Positions 53,877 through 62,811 of a stretch of 64,000 nucleotides of DNA are shown here, piece by piece. This stretch comes from GCA-2720975 sp964467985 (GTDB lineage Bacteria; Planctomycetota; UBA1135; GCA-002686595). A model generated the notes under the pieces. That model was given only the letters and a program-made list of their open reading frames with translations. It searched no databases and had not been told where the DNA came from. A program made the position numbers and the translations under genes. The DNA is taken from NCBI GenBank assembly GCA_964467985.1, contig CAYXTP010000009.1:133347-197346 (forward strand), read 5' to 3'. How positions within the stretch are numbered: position 1 is the stretch's first letter; every line of letters starts with the position of its first letter.

Positions 53877-55643
53877 GTGAATGCGGATGCGATCAATTCG
53901 GACCTTCACCTCGGCCAAGCGGGGGGAGATGTAGGCCAGACCCGGCCGCGCCCCGCCTGGCTGCTGTGGGCCTTGGTCCTGGCCTGGTTTGTGGGTGCCT
54001 ACCTACGCCTTTGGCAGATCGGCCAACAGGTTGTGGTCGGGGACGAGGTGCATGCGCTCAAAAGCGCTGGCGCCGCCGAGAACGTGGGCACCATCCTGCG
54101 CGAGAAGGGACTCCCGGACGTCTCGATTCCAATGGCGCTGTGGGATTACCTGTTGATCCACACGATCGGGCTCTCCGAATGGGGCCTGCGCCTCCCAGTC
54201 CTGCTCGCGGGCATGCTCGCAGTCGTGCTGCTGTCCGTATTCGCGTGGCGCAAGATCAGTCCGCTAGCTGGAGTGCTCGTGGCTTGGCTGGCCGCCATCT
54301 CGCCCCAGTTCGTGATGTTCAGTCGCTTTGCTCGCCCCTACATGGCGATCATGTCGTTCAGTTTACTCACCGTTGTGCTTTGGCAGCAGAAACTGGAAGG
54401 CAAACCCTATCGCGGCTGGCTAGCCATCCTGTGCACCCTGTTCGCCATCGGCCTCAGCCCCACGTGCGCCCCGGCCTTGGGCGCGGCGAATGCAGTAGGA
54501 GTTCTGCTCCTGGTCAAACGACAGGGCTGGACCGCAGTGCGCCCCCCCAAGATCCTGCGCAAAGGACGCATCGTCGGACCCGCGAGCATTGCCGTTGGAA
54601 TTGCCGTGCTCGGCGCGGGTTTGGCCCAGGTCGTACGGCTACTGCCTGAAGCTCACAATCTCTACTTGCACGCCAAGTGGAAAGGAACTCCAGTCGACTG
54701 GTCTTTGGTACTCGAGTACATCGCCTTCACCAGCCACCGGGGTCTGCGCGTCTGGTTTGTAATCAGCTTGGTGATCGGGCTGGTCAATCCTCGGCCCTGG
54801 GCGCGAGTGCTGGCCTTGACGCTGGTTGCGATGGCCCTGACCCAGGTCGCCACCGTGGCCCTGTTTGTGCCTTGGGGGGGACGTACGTTCAGCATCATGC
54901 GTTACCTGCTGGTGCTGTACCCGCTCGCCCTATTAGTCATCGCCACCGGAGTTGAGTTCCAGTTGGCCCAGGCTCGCAGATTGTTCGGAATCAAGGCGCC
55001 CTGGGAAATCCTCGTCTTACTCGCAATCGTGCCAGGAATCGTGAAGACCGGACCCCTGCCGCGTCTATTCAATCAAACCAACTCGTTCACGGGCATCTGG
55101 CCCGAAGTCGTCAGAGGGCCTGTCAACGCCAAGCGCTCCACCTCCCCAGTCTGGCCGCGCATCTACAGTTTCCTCCGCCAGAGCACCGAAGAGCTTACGG
55201 TCATGGAAGCGCCGAGCATTTCGACCAGCCCCGCCAGCCTGAGGCACTACGCCAGTTACCAGGTACGCCATGGTCAGCGGGTCGTCCTGCTCAATCGCAG
55301 AGCCGCCTACAAGGGCAAAACCAAGGGTGTGAGACTGAGTTCGATCCGGCCCCTCAAGCAAAGCACTGGGGTGAGCACGGAGGGAATTGACTACATCATC
55401 GTGCACCGCGATTTCGTGGCTGAGCGCCGCCGAGCCCAGGAACTGAGTGGGGAAGTTTCGCGCACCCCGTTGGTCGGAACCCAGACCGAACGGGAGCTTG
55501 CAAAGAAGGCTGAGAAGCTCATCGAGGAGTTCGACGCTGATGACACCTACCTGCTCGTGGTGCAAACCGAGCTAGTTGCCGTCTACGCCTTGACGCCTGC
55601 GGCCGTGACCGCCTACGAAGCCTGGAATGTCGAACGCAACTAA
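53877..55643 (+). CDS. GT-C/GT39-like membrane glycosyltransferase, first of a tandem pair
   Basis: 588 residues with about ten to twelve transmembrane helices and a C-terminal extracytoplasmic domain (about 410-588). The first periplasmic loop holds GDEVHALKSA, the acidic GDE-x-H motif, then REKGLPDVSIPMALWDYLL and LSEWGLRLPVLLAG, found again in the next gene. This architecture fits dolichyl/polyprenyl-phosphate-mannose type GT39 or ArnT-like enzymes. Start codon GTG; a weak AGGA lies close to it. Overlaps the downstream paralogue by 17 bp. Confidence 0.82.
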   Translation: MNADAINSDLHLGQAGGDVGQTRPRPAWLLWALVLAWFVGAYLRLWQIGQQVVVGDEVHALKSAGAAENVGTILREKGLPDVSIPMALWDYLLIHTIGLSEWGLRLPVLLAGMLAVVLLSVFAWRKISPLAGVLVAWLAAISPQFVMFSRFARPYMAIMSFSLLTVVLWQQKLEGKPYRGWLAILCTLFAIGLSPTCAPALGAANAVGVLLLVKRQGWTAVRPPKILRKGRIVGPASIAVGIAVLGAGLAQVVRLLPEAHNLYLHAKWKGTPVDWSLVLEYIAFTSHRGLRVWFVISLVIGLVNPRPWARVLALTLVAMALTQVATVALFVPWGGRTFSIMRYLLVLYPLALLVIATGVEFQLAQARRLFGIKAPWEILVLLAIVPGIVKTGPLPRLFNQTNSFTGIWPEVVRGPVNAKRSTSPVWPRIYSFLRQSTEELTVMEAPSISTSPASLRHYASYQVRHGQRVVLLNRRAAYKGKTKGVRLSSIRPLKQSTGVSTEGIDYIIVHRDFVAERRRAQELSGEVSRTPLVGTQTERELAKKAEKLIEEFDADDTYLLVVQTELVAVYALTPAAVTAYEAWNVERN

Positions 55644-57420
55644 CAAGCACTCTGCGACCGCTGAAGAGCAGCGCGTCGACAAGACCACCTGGAGCGTTCT
55701 CACCTGGGGCACCCTGGCCATTTGGATCTTGGGCATTTGGATACGAGCTCGGGAATTGAGCCAGCAGCCGATTCTCGGGGACGAAATGCACGCGGTGAAG
55801 AGCGCTACCGGGGGCACGGTCGCATCGATCTTGGCGGAAAAAGGCCTCCCGGATGTGTCGATCCCCCTGGCTCTATGGGACTACCTGCTGCTACAGACAA
55901 TCGGTCTTTCTGAATGGGGTCTGCGGTTACCTGTGTTCGTCGCAGGCATTCTGTTCTTGCCACTACTGGCGCGGCTCGTTCAACGCCACATGGGTTCCAA
56001 TTGTGCATTGGCCGCCATGGGTTTGGCCGCCGCTTCTCCACTGCTGATCTTGTACAGCCGCCTCGCCCGGCCCTACATGCTGATCGTGTTGCTCTCGTTG
56101 ATCGCCTTGATCAACTGGCTACGTCACATAGAGGGCATACGTCACGCACTGGCCTGGGCCTGCCTGGCCACGCTCATCTCGGCAGCATTGACCCCGATCT
56201 GCCTGCCCGCGTTGGGGAGCATGGGAGCAACGGCCATACTCCTCTGTTATCTTGGAGACAGGCGCAAGGGTCGACCCGTCAAGTTGAGAGCGATCCTGGA
56301 GGGCAAGCGCTGGCGCAAGGTGGTTGCAGCGATCCTTGCGGGCGCCGGCTTGGCCTTGTGCATGCGACAGACGATGCTCTTCGTGTCGTTGATCTGGGAC
56401 TTGGTGCAATCCGTTCAGGAACGCGGCCACCCGATCCGCTGGGACGGCGTCGGCTTTCACATCGTCGGCACGACCCAGTACGGGGTGATGCACGTCGTAG
56501 CGGGCTTGGTGGTCCTCGGCGGCGTGATCCACTGGATCCGTGCTTCTCGGCTGGCGCTCCTGATTACTGTGATGACGGCGACCCAGGTCTTGGTGATCAC
56601 GTTCCTCGTGCCCTGGGGAGACCGCCCCTTCAGCATCGTGCGGTACTTGATGGTCATTCTCCCCGGGCTGCTCTGTTTCGCTGCGGCAGGATTGGATGGC
56701 TGCGCCGGACTCATCGCGGGGGTTCTGCCCAGCGGACGCGTGCGCAACCTGAGCCGCCTGGGTCTGATCTCCGTTGCCGTGGTGCTGTTTATTGGCCAGG
56801 GGCCCATTCCGGAGGTGTTTAGGTCCCACAACTCGTTCACTGGCATTTGGCCCACCGAGGTCCCGCTGCCGCCCGCATACGGCAACGAGGAGCGGCCCGC
56901 CTGGCCTCATTTCTACAACACCTTGATGGAGTACGACGGAGACGTGGCGATCATGGAAAGTCCGACGATTTCGACCAACCGGGTTGGGGTGATGCAGTTC
57001 GCCAGCTATCAAAGGGTGCACCGCCGGCGCGTGCTGGTCATGAACCGAAGTGGCCCCTTCCGCCATCCGAATCTCCGCCTGAGCTCTGCCACGACGGGTG
57101 GCAATGAAGGGCAAGTCCAGCTCGGGGATGCTGGGATTCTTGTTCTGCACAAGGATTTTGTAGGGGAACGCAAGTACATCCACCAATTGAGCATCGGCCT
57201 CCCAACACTGGACGAACGAGGCGAATCCCGACGCCGCGCCGCGGACACTCCTTCCAACGAAAGGGGCGATGCCCAGCTGTTGGATCGCAGCAACTACGTG
57301 CTGGATCGCTGCCTCTCTGACGAGAGCCTGACGACAATCTACGAGGACAAGTGGGTGCGAGCCTTCTCGCGAGATCCGCAGATCATCGCGGACTTCAACA
57401 CCGGGGGCGCCGAGGAATGA
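55627..57420 (+). CDS. GT-C/GT39-like membrane glycosyltransferase, second of a tandem pair
   Basis: 597 residues, clear paralogue of the preceding protein: GDEMHAVKSA, AEKGLPDVSIPLALWDYLL, SEWGLRLPVF, the SRLARPYM segment, LVPWGDRPFSIVRYLMV, and in the C-terminal domain HNSFTGIWP and MESPTISTNRVG parallel the same phrases there. The two differ in the final 60 residues. Start lies inside the end of the first gene, and the stop overlaps the lipoprotein start (ATGA at 57417-57420), so the three are one transcript. Confidence 0.85.
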   Translation: MSNATNKHSATAEEQRVDKTTWSVLTWGTLAIWILGIWIRARELSQQPILGDEMHAVKSATGGTVASILAEKGLPDVSIPLALWDYLLLQTIGLSEWGLRLPVFVAGILFLPLLARLVQRHMGSNCALAAMGLAAASPLLILYSRLARPYMLIVLLSLIALINWLRHIEGIRHALAWACLATLISAALTPICLPALGSMGATAILLCYLGDRRKGRPVKLRAILEGKRWRKVVAAILAGAGLALCMRQTMLFVSLIWDLVQSVQERGHPIRWDGVGFHIVGTTQYGVMHVVAGLVVLGGVIHWIRASRLALLITVMTATQVLVITFLVPWGDRPFSIVRYLMVILPGLLCFAAAGLDGCAGLIAGVLPSGRVRNLSRLGLISVAVVLFIGQGPIPEVFRSHNSFTGIWPTEVPLPPAYGNEERPAWPHFYNTLMEYDGDVAIMESPTISTNRVGVMQFASYQRVHRRRVLVMNRSGPFRHPNLRLSSATTGGNEGQVQLGDAGILVLHKDFVGERKYIHQLSIGLPTLDERGESRRRAADTPSNERGDAQLLDRSNYVLDRCLSDESLTTIYEDKWVRAFSRDPQIIADFNTGGAEE

Positions 57421-57863
57421 CCATCCACCCTCTTCTCACACTGCTCGGTTCGTGCTTGCTCTTCGCTGGGTGTGCTCCCAAGACACGTGAGTCGACGCCT
57501 GTTATCGGGACGACCCTGGCAGAGACCAACCGCCTGGGGGCCAAGCCATACGCCCCCACCGGGAGCATCCCCACCGAAGAACTCGACAAAATGGCGACCG
57601 CTGGAGAGGCGGACTTTGACGAACGCTTCCTTCGAGTGCGACTTCACAATCACTTCGACCACGGTCTCAGCAAGCTGACCGTGCGCCTGGTCGTCCGACG
57701 CGGCGACAAGATCCGCGGCGACGCGCCCCATGAACGGGAACTGATGGTTGCCCCGAACTCCGATTTCCAATTCACGGTGAAGGTGAAACGGCCGCCCACT
57801 CCCCTGGACGAGTGGATCTGGTCCGTCGTGGACGCTGAGCCTGGGGACGACCCGCGTCTGTAG
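57417..57863 (+). CDS. Small lipoprotein, unknown
   Basis: 148 residues with a lipobox (LLFAGC). The mature protein has a beta-rich core (FLRVRLHNHFDHGLSKLTVRL) that resembles FxLD-type immunoglobulin-like accessory domains, and nothing enzymatic. Its start is coupled to the second GT-C gene, so it probably serves that pathway. Confidence 0.7.
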   Translation: MTIHPLLTLLGSCLLFAGCAPKTRESTPVIGTTLAETNRLGAKPYAPTGSIPTEELDKMATAGEADFDERFLRVRLHNHFDHGLSKLTVRLVVRRGDKIRGDAPHERELMVAPNSDFQFTVKVKRPPTPLDEWIWSVVDAEPGDDPRL

Positions 57864-57935
57864 GGCTCCAGGTTGTGCCCGCCACCCGGGTGGAAGCGGC
57901 TCGCTCGTGCGTTCCAGGCCCAAGCACCGGGCCGG

Positions 57936-59042
57936 CTAGGTGCTCAACGTGAACCCGACCCGAGCCTTCTCGACACCGTTGACCCTGAGGGCCAGTTCGT
58001 GTCTGCCCGCATGGTGTTTACGAGTCGAGAGGTCTCTGAAAGCGTGGCGGCGGACCACCTGGCGCGTGACCGCAGGGCTTTCGAATTCGCTGAGTTTGAA
58101 GACTTTCGGGCCCAACGACCCGTTCGCCATGCGGTAGTAGATCACGTATTCGAGGCGCACAAGGCCCAATGCAGGCTTGCCTTCCAAGTGCACGCGAAAT
58201 ACGCATTGCCCGCCGATCGGAACCACAGAACTGTCAAGTTCCAGCTTGCTCACCGTGACGTGCTGGGGATCCGTGAAGCCAAACAGCCGCATGGCGCGTG
58301 GCTCGCCCGACTTGAGCAGCGTGCGACACGCGTGCTTGACGAGGCGCACCCGATTCGGATCCTCACGCTCCTCCCCCAACCAACGTTCGGCAATCGTGAG
58401 GACCCGTTCTGGATGATCCTTGGAGATGTCGTTTAGGTTGTTGGCGACACTGCGCCGAACGTATTCAGAGGAATCGTCGCGCAGGATCTCGAGAATCGGG
58501 AGGATGGGCGCCGGGTCACGTTTCAATTCGGGCAATGCCATCGCCCAAGGAAGCCGTGGGCGACAGCCTTCGCTGGCCAACCGACGTACGTGTTCGTCAT
58601 CCGCCTGAGCGTAGACCATCATGGCTGCCAGCATGCGGTCCGGATTCTCGATGATCATCGGACGCACGGCTAACTCGGATGTGGAGTGGCGGGTGTAGCG
58701 GGCAAGCGCATCCACGGCGGCATCCCAGTGGGTCTCGAAGTCGCTCACCGCGCGCAGCTCGACGACTGCTGGGAACAACAGTCCCTCAAGGCCTGCGAAC
58801 TGCGGCACGACACGGTCGAGGATCTCGAGGGCTGCGGCGAAGTCCCTGGGCAGATTGTCATCGATCACTTCAGCCATGCGCGCAATGCGTCCTTTGAGTT
58901 CGAGGTCACGCCACCCGCGGCCGCAAACCGCCGCGACAAAATTGGCCGACTCCATCCGGCAGCCGGCGCGCTCCAGAGCCGCTGCGAGTCTCGCGAGAAA
59001 CTCGCCGTCATAGCCGTCTTTGAGGGGCGTGTGCTTCTTCAA
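57936..59042 (-). CDS. AlkC-like DNA alkylation repair protein with C-terminal Ig-like domain
   Basis: About 368 residues from a TTG at 59042 (start uncertain). The N-terminal part (KDGYDGEFLARLAAALERAG) and the HEAT-like helical core (MMVYAQADDEHVRRLASEG, ILRDDSSEYVRRSVANNLNDISK, ERWLGEE, LVKHACRTLLKSGEPRAM) match AlkC, the HEAT-repeat 3-methyladenine DNA glycosylase. The last about 110 residues (VSKLELDSSVVPIGG to the end) form a beta-rich Ig-like domain, as found at the C-terminus of bacterial AlkC. The open frame continues into the divergent arsR promoter, where translation is unlikely. Product assignment is from family memory, not a motif search. Confidence 0.7.
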   Translation of the reverse strand: MKKHTPLKDGYDGEFLARLAAALERAGCRMESANFVAAVCGRGWRDLELKGRIARMAEVIDDNLPRDFAAALEILDRVVPQFAGLEGLLFPAVVELRAVSDFETHWDAAVDALARYTRHSTSELAVRPMIIENPDRMLAAMMVYAQADDEHVRRLASEGCRPRLPWAMALPELKRDPAPILPILEILRDDSSEYVRRSVANNLNDISKDHPERVLTIAERWLGEEREDPNRVRLVKHACRTLLKSGEPRAMRLFGFTDPQHVTVSKLELDSSVVPIGGQCVFRVHLEGKPALGLVRLEYVIYYRMANGSLGPKVFKLSEFESPAVTRQVVRRHAFRDLSTRKHHAGRHELALRVNGVEKARVGFTLST

Positions 59043-59178
59043 CTTTGAACCTGGAATGGACGGCCCCGGCGATCGAGCCCGGTCGATCTGAATGGTATCC
59101 GGGCATTCGACGGGGGGACCTTCGGGCAAGCCGGACGCCCTAGGGACTAGATGAGGGCGGATTTTTGCTACATTTATT

Positions 59179-59198
59179 GCATACTTGCGCAAGTATGC
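59179..59198. promoter_or_regulatory. Perfect 20-bp palindromic ArsR operator overlapping the arsR promoter
   Basis: GCATACTTGCGCAAGTATGC is identical to its reverse complement. It lies between a TTGCAT -35-like element (59177-59182) and an extended -10 (TGCTATCAT, hexamer 59199-59204). This is the standard arrangement for ArsR/SmtB repression by occlusion, so the arsR product is the likely ligand. The transcription start expected from the -10 coincides with the ATG at 59212. Confidence 0.75.
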
Positions 59199-59211
59199 TA
59201 TCATTCTAACC

Positions 59212-59574
59212 ATGAGCGAGACGATCTGCTGCCCCGAGGGAATGGACCAACTCCTGTCCCCGCACTTCTTCAAGAGCCTCGCGGACCCCGTACGCCTGCA
59301 GGTGGTGACCCGGCTGCTGGTCTCCCAACGTCCGATGACCGTGACTGAAATCCAAGGTTGCTGCGGCGTCCACCTATCCGGCGTTTCTAGGCACCTGACC
59401 GCGCTCAAGGCAGCAGGCGTATTGAGCGCGGAAAAGAACGGGCGCGAGGTGCACTACAGCCTCAAGTCCAGCGAGCTGAGCGCACGTCTGCGAGACCTGG
59501 CCGACGCGCTGGACAGCACGCGCGAGGCTGTTCGTGCAGAGAATGCCAAGCACGCGCAGGGCTGCTGTTCCTAA
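59212..59574 (+). CDS. arsR: ArsR/SmtB-family metalloid-responsive repressor
   Basis: 120 residues, winged helix: FFKSLADPVRLQVVTRLL, the recognition helix HLSGVSRHLTALKAAGVL, and the wing REVHYSL. Cysteines are clustered at the N-terminus (ICCPEG), in CCGVH just before the recognition helix and at the C-terminal GCC, a distribution suited to As(III) binding, though different from the classical ELCVC pattern. It starts at 59212 without any SD. The operator palindrome is immediately upstream, indicating autoregulation. It precedes arsM by 56 bp. Confidence 0.92.
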   Translation: MSETICCPEGMDQLLSPHFFKSLADPVRLQVVTRLLVSQRPMTVTEIQGCCGVHLSGVSRHLTALKAAGVLSAEKNGREVHYSLKSSELSARLRDLADALDSTREAVRAENAKHAQGCCS

Positions 59575-59630
59575 CCAGCGCCCCCCCTGCCGCCAATCAA
59601 CCCAATCCCGACTCCAAGACCGTGATCCAC

Positions 59631-60506
59631 ATGAGCAAGAAATCAGACGAACAGATCCGCAACGAAGTTTCGAATTCCTACAAGCATGCGCTGAACCGCT
59701 CCCTGGCGCCCACCCAGCCTGACGCGACCACGGCATCCAAGTGCTGCAGCACACAGACCCGGCCCAGTGGCAACGCCGCCAAGCTTGTGGACTACGAGAG
59801 GGATGCCCAGAACCTGCCCCAGGAAGCATTGGGCAGTTCCTTCGGCTGTGGCAATCCACTCGCTTTCTCTGAAGTTCGCGAGGGCCAAACCGTGGTCGAC
59901 CTGGGATCCGGTGCCGGCTTGGACCTCTTGATTGCGTCCCAGAAAGTGGGGCCGGAAGGACAGGTCATCGGGATCGACATGACCGACGCCATGCTCGAAG
60001 AAGCCCAGCGCAATATCGACCGGGCGGGCGCTCAGAATGTTGAGCTTCGCAAGGGAGTGATTGAAGACCTACCCCTTGAAGGCAACTCCGCAGATTGGAT
60101 CATCTCCAACTGCGTCATCAACCTCTCCCCCGACAAGCCCGCAGTCTTCAGTGAGCTCGCACGCACGCTCAAGCCCGGTGGTCGCATTTCTATTTCCGAC
60201 ATCGTTGTCGAGCAGTTACCCGAAGAGCTGCGCGAATACTCGGCTGTGCGCTCCGCCTGCCTCGGTGGTGCCATTTCGGAAGCCGAGTACATCGCCGGCC
60301 TGCAAGCTGCCGGCCTGAGCGACGTTCAAGTGGTCGAGCGCATCGTCTACGACGAGGATCAACTGCTGGCCATCACGTCCCTCGACGAGTCCAGCTGTTG
60401 CGGCGCATCCGACTCCCCTCCCACCGACGAGCGCATCACGGAAGCTGCGCGTCGTGTTGTGGGAAAGGTCTGGAGCGCGAAGTTCCAGGCCTCGCTGCCT
60501 GCGTAG
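59631..60506 (+). CDS. arsM: Arsenite S-adenosylmethionine methyltransferase
   Basis: 291 residues. SAM-binding motif I is VVDLGSGAGLDLLIA, followed by GIDMTDAMLEEA and the EDLPLEGNSADWIISNCVINL block. Cys residues typical of ArsM are in SSFGCGNP, SNCVINL and SACLGGAI, which coordinate arsenite; a CCG near the C-terminus and a KCCS near the N-terminus may add metal-binding capacity. It methylates As(III) to volatile or less toxic species. It is co-regulated with arsR. Its 3' end overlaps the convergent HEAT gene by 71 bp. Confidence 0.93.
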   Translation: MSKKSDEQIRNEVSNSYKHALNRSLAPTQPDATTASKCCSTQTRPSGNAAKLVDYERDAQNLPQEALGSSFGCGNPLAFSEVREGQTVVDLGSGAGLDLLIASQKVGPEGQVIGIDMTDAMLEEAQRNIDRAGAQNVELRKGVIEDLPLEGNSADWIISNCVINLSPDKPAVFSELARTLKPGGRISISDIVVEQLPEELREYSAVRSACLGGAISEAEYIAGLQAAGLSDVQVVERIVYDEDQLLAITSLDESSCCGASDSPPTDERITEAARRVVGKVWSAKFQASLPA

Positions 60507-61539
60507 TATCGCGCTCGCCTGACTCGAGCACCCACTGCGCAGCGGCCTGCACACTGGGCTCAGGGTCGGACCGCAAGTCCTGCGCTAAGGCCATCGTGGT
60601 TTCGGTCACCCGGCCACTCCCCAAGGCGAAGAGGGCGCGTCTGCGTTCAACCGGTGACCCGGACTCCTGTGCCATGCGCAGCAGCAAATCCTCCACCTCC
60701 CCGCCAGCCACAGAACTCAGGCTGCGCTCGAGAGGCAGTCGCGACCAGGCCTCCGCAAGCCGCAGGCGTTCACACCCCTTCTCATCCGAATCGAGTATCA
60801 GCCGTTCCAATACGGAAATCGATGCCGTGGGCCCAAGCCCAGAGAGGGTAGCGAGCGCGCGTTGGCGAATCTCAGAAGGGGTGTCTCCGCGCCCGAGGAT
60901 ATCTTCGATCTCGACCACGGCCGCGTGCACAAACACAGGATCCCGGCTCTGTTCNNNNNNNNNNNNNNNNNNNNNNNNNNNNNNNNNNNNNNNNNNNNNN
61001 NNNNNNNNNNNNNNNNNNNNNNNNNNNNNNNNNNNNNNNNNNNNNNNNNNNNNNGCCTCTGCACCGAGAGGTTGGCCGAGACCTCCCGCCTGGACCTGGA
61101 GAACGCGCAATAGCTCTGCTGCCGCCACGTGCTCGGCGACCGTGAAGTCCGATTGCGTGGTGATTTGAATGAGTTCCTCGACACATCCTGGGCCCAGGGA
61201 CCCGGCGACTGCGCGCACTCGACGATCCCAGCCCGAGCGGTCGAAGTTCGGGCCCTGCAACGCCTCCGTCATGCCCGCCACGGCTAGACGTACCCGATGT
61301 TCTTCGAGGCCCTGCGCTAGCTCACCCTCAGAACGCTCGAAGACCGCTGCTGGACCCTTTACCCCATCTGGCGACATCATCGACTGGACCCCGATCGGCT
61401 CGGAGGAGGACTGCGGTACGACTGCCTCATCGACATCGCTCCCGGGCAGTGTCACACCGTCGTCATTCGGACTCCACGTGAGAATCCCCGTGGCCCCGAC
61501 TAGGCCCGCCGCCAGCAGTACCAAGCGCCGCGCGCCCAT
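60436..61539 (-). CDS. Exported HEAT-repeat protein, interrupted by an assembly gap
   Basis: A signal or anchor (MGARRLVLLAAGLVGATGIL) starts at the ATG at 61539. Both sides of the gap read in the same frame with HEAT-like helices (VAEHVAAAELLRVLQVQAGG before; EIRQRALATLSGLG, LAEAWSRLPLERSL, ERRRALFALGSG after). The frame agreement across 100 N is fortuitous in length, because the gap size is arbitrary. The low-complexity tail (about 25 residues) runs antisense into arsM. Function unknown. Confidence 0.7.
   Translation of the reverse strand: MGARRLVLLAAGLVGATGILTWSPNDDGVTLPGSDVDEAVVPQSSSEPIGVQSMMSPDGVKGPAAVFERSEGELAQGLEEHRVRLAVAGMTEALQGPNFDRSGWDRRVRAVAGSLGPGCVEELIQITTQSDFTVAEHVAAAELLRVLQVQAGGLGQPLGAEXXXXXXXXXXXXXXXXXXXXXXXXXXXXXXXXXXEQSRDPVFVHAAVVEIEDILGRGDTPSEIRQRALATLSGLGPTASISVLERLILDSDEKGCERLRLAEAWSRLPLERSLSSVAGGEVEDLLLRMAQESGSPVERRRALFALGSGRVTETTMALAQDLRSDPEPSVQAAAQWVLESGERDTTQAARPGTSRSRPFPQHDAQLP
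60955..61054. other. Assembly gap of 100 N
   Basis: Exactly 100 N, the conventional length for a scaffold join of unknown size. Distances and frame across it are not reliable. Confidence 0.99.
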
Positions 61540-61585
61540 CACAGGCGGCCGCTCGTCGCGGTGAGAGAAACTCCGACCTGCCCCA

Positions 61586-62449
61586 TCACTGCACAAACAG
61601 ATCCGCGACGGAGGCGCTGCCCACGCTGACAACAACTCCATCGAGCCGATCTTGCAACGCCGCCTTGGTGGCCACGACATCGTATGAACCAGCCGGAAGA
61701 CCCAACACCGCGTACAAGCCGTCAGCTCCCGTGCTCGTGTTGGCCAAGCTGTTCCCCAAGTCCGTCTCTCCCGGCGGGAGGATGTAGACCGTGGCATTCG
61801 GCGCGGGAATCTGGCCCCCCGCGCCATCGTCTTCGGTGACCAAGCCCCGGATCTCGCCGCTGGTGGACAAGTTTGCCGCCCGGATCACGGGCATGAGCTT
61901 GAACGAGGTCGCATTCTCAGGGTCGTTGGCTGGAATACCCTTAAAGGTCTTGGTGAGGTCAAAATCCAGCAGGAGCTCGGTACTGAATCCGGCCTGCACG
62001 ACCACGGGGGGATCGACGAAGACTTTGAATCCGCTCGTATCCTGGCTAGTCAGTTTCAGGCTCCCGTCGTCCGTCGTGTACAGGTTGCCGTTGGTCAGCT
62101 TCAGATAGGCGCTCGCCACATGCAGGCGAATCTGACGATAACTGGCTGCAGGAACCTGGGCCTGAACAAGTTCCTGGGTCAGCCCATTGGTCAGGTCCAG
62201 CAGGTCGAACGTGATCGGAGCCCCGTCATACAGGGTGAGGAAGCCCGAGCCTGCGTTGGCGTCCGCGTGGATCCGAATCTTGTCCACATCGATGACCGCC
62301 TCATCCACGATCGAATGGTCGAAGGGTGCGTCGGTTACGGACAAGACCAAGGTGCCGTCCCCGGCGCTGCCTTGGGCGCCGCTGCCCCCAGAACTGCAAG
62401 AGCAAAGAGACAGGATGAGGGCCGACGCAACGATGCAGGAGAGCTTCAT
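61586..62449 (-). CDS. DUF4382 lipoprotein with C-terminal carboxypeptidase-regulatory-like domain
   Basis: 287 residues with a lipobox (LSLCSC). The N-terminal domain begins LVLSVTDAPFD and continues AVIDVDKIRIH, LLDLTNG and ASYRQIRLHV, the recognisable DUF4382 pattern. The C-terminal domain (GEIRGLVTEDDGAG to GLPAGSYDVVA) is a carboxypeptidase-regulatory-like beta sandwich. Surface lipoprotein of unknown role. Its ATG overlaps the stop of the truncated serine hydrolase (ATGA). Confidence 0.88.
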   Translation of the reverse strand: MKLSCIVASALILSLCSCSSGGSGAQGSAGDGTLVLSVTDAPFDHSIVDEAVIDVDKIRIHADANAGSGFLTLYDGAPITFDLLDLTNGLTQELVQAQVPAASYRQIRLHVASAYLKLTNGNLYTTDDGSLKLTSQDTSGFKVFVDPPVVVQAGFSTELLLDFDLTKTFKGIPANDPENATSFKLMPVIRAANLSTSGEIRGLVTEDDGAGGQIPAPNATVYILPPGETDLGNSLANTSTGADGLYAVLGLPAGSYDVVATKAALQDRLDGVVVSVGSASVADLFVQ

Positions 62450-62811
62450 GGTGTATTGATTTGAGGGAGGCGCTTCCCCTCCAGCATACCTGCCCCCTTG
62501 TGTACCGGCGGGGTTGAGCCTGGGATCATCACCGCCGTAGCCGTGGCCACGGGCTTCGTGAGGGAGGCCAGATCAAACAGGGCATCCGCTTCCATGGGTT
62601 CCACCTCAGGGACCACCGCCAGAGCGCCGCTTGCATGCACGACGGATTCCAAACGCGGGCTGGTCGCCCCTTGGCCCACGCACAAAACAGCGCCGGGGAT
62701 CTGACCGTTCTCGACTGCCTGATCGACGAGGGCCGTGGCTGGCAGCAAGGGCGACTGGGCGGCCAGTCCAGGGCTCAGAATCCCCAACCAGAGGGTGATG
62801 CGAAGAATCAT
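62446..62811 (-). pseudogene. Truncated beta-lactamase-family serine hydrolase
   Basis: 121 codons. After a signal peptide (LWLGILSPGLAAQ) the start of the beta-lactamase/DD-peptidase fold is clear: ALVDQAVENGQIPGAVLCV and DLASLTKPVATATAVM, with the catalytic Ser83 and Lys86 of the SxxK motif. The homology stops at about residue 95 and continues into 26 unrelated residues (from IPGSTPPVHKGAG to the end), so the Tyr-x-Asn and late His/Lys motifs and over 250 residues are missing. It cannot be an active enzyme. A deletion joining it to the DUF4382 gene is likely. Confidence 0.8.

Noticed and set aside
56119..57186. A 355-codon open frame on the minus strand
   Set aside because: Antisense to the second GT-C gene; composition is His/Gln/Asp-rich without motifs.
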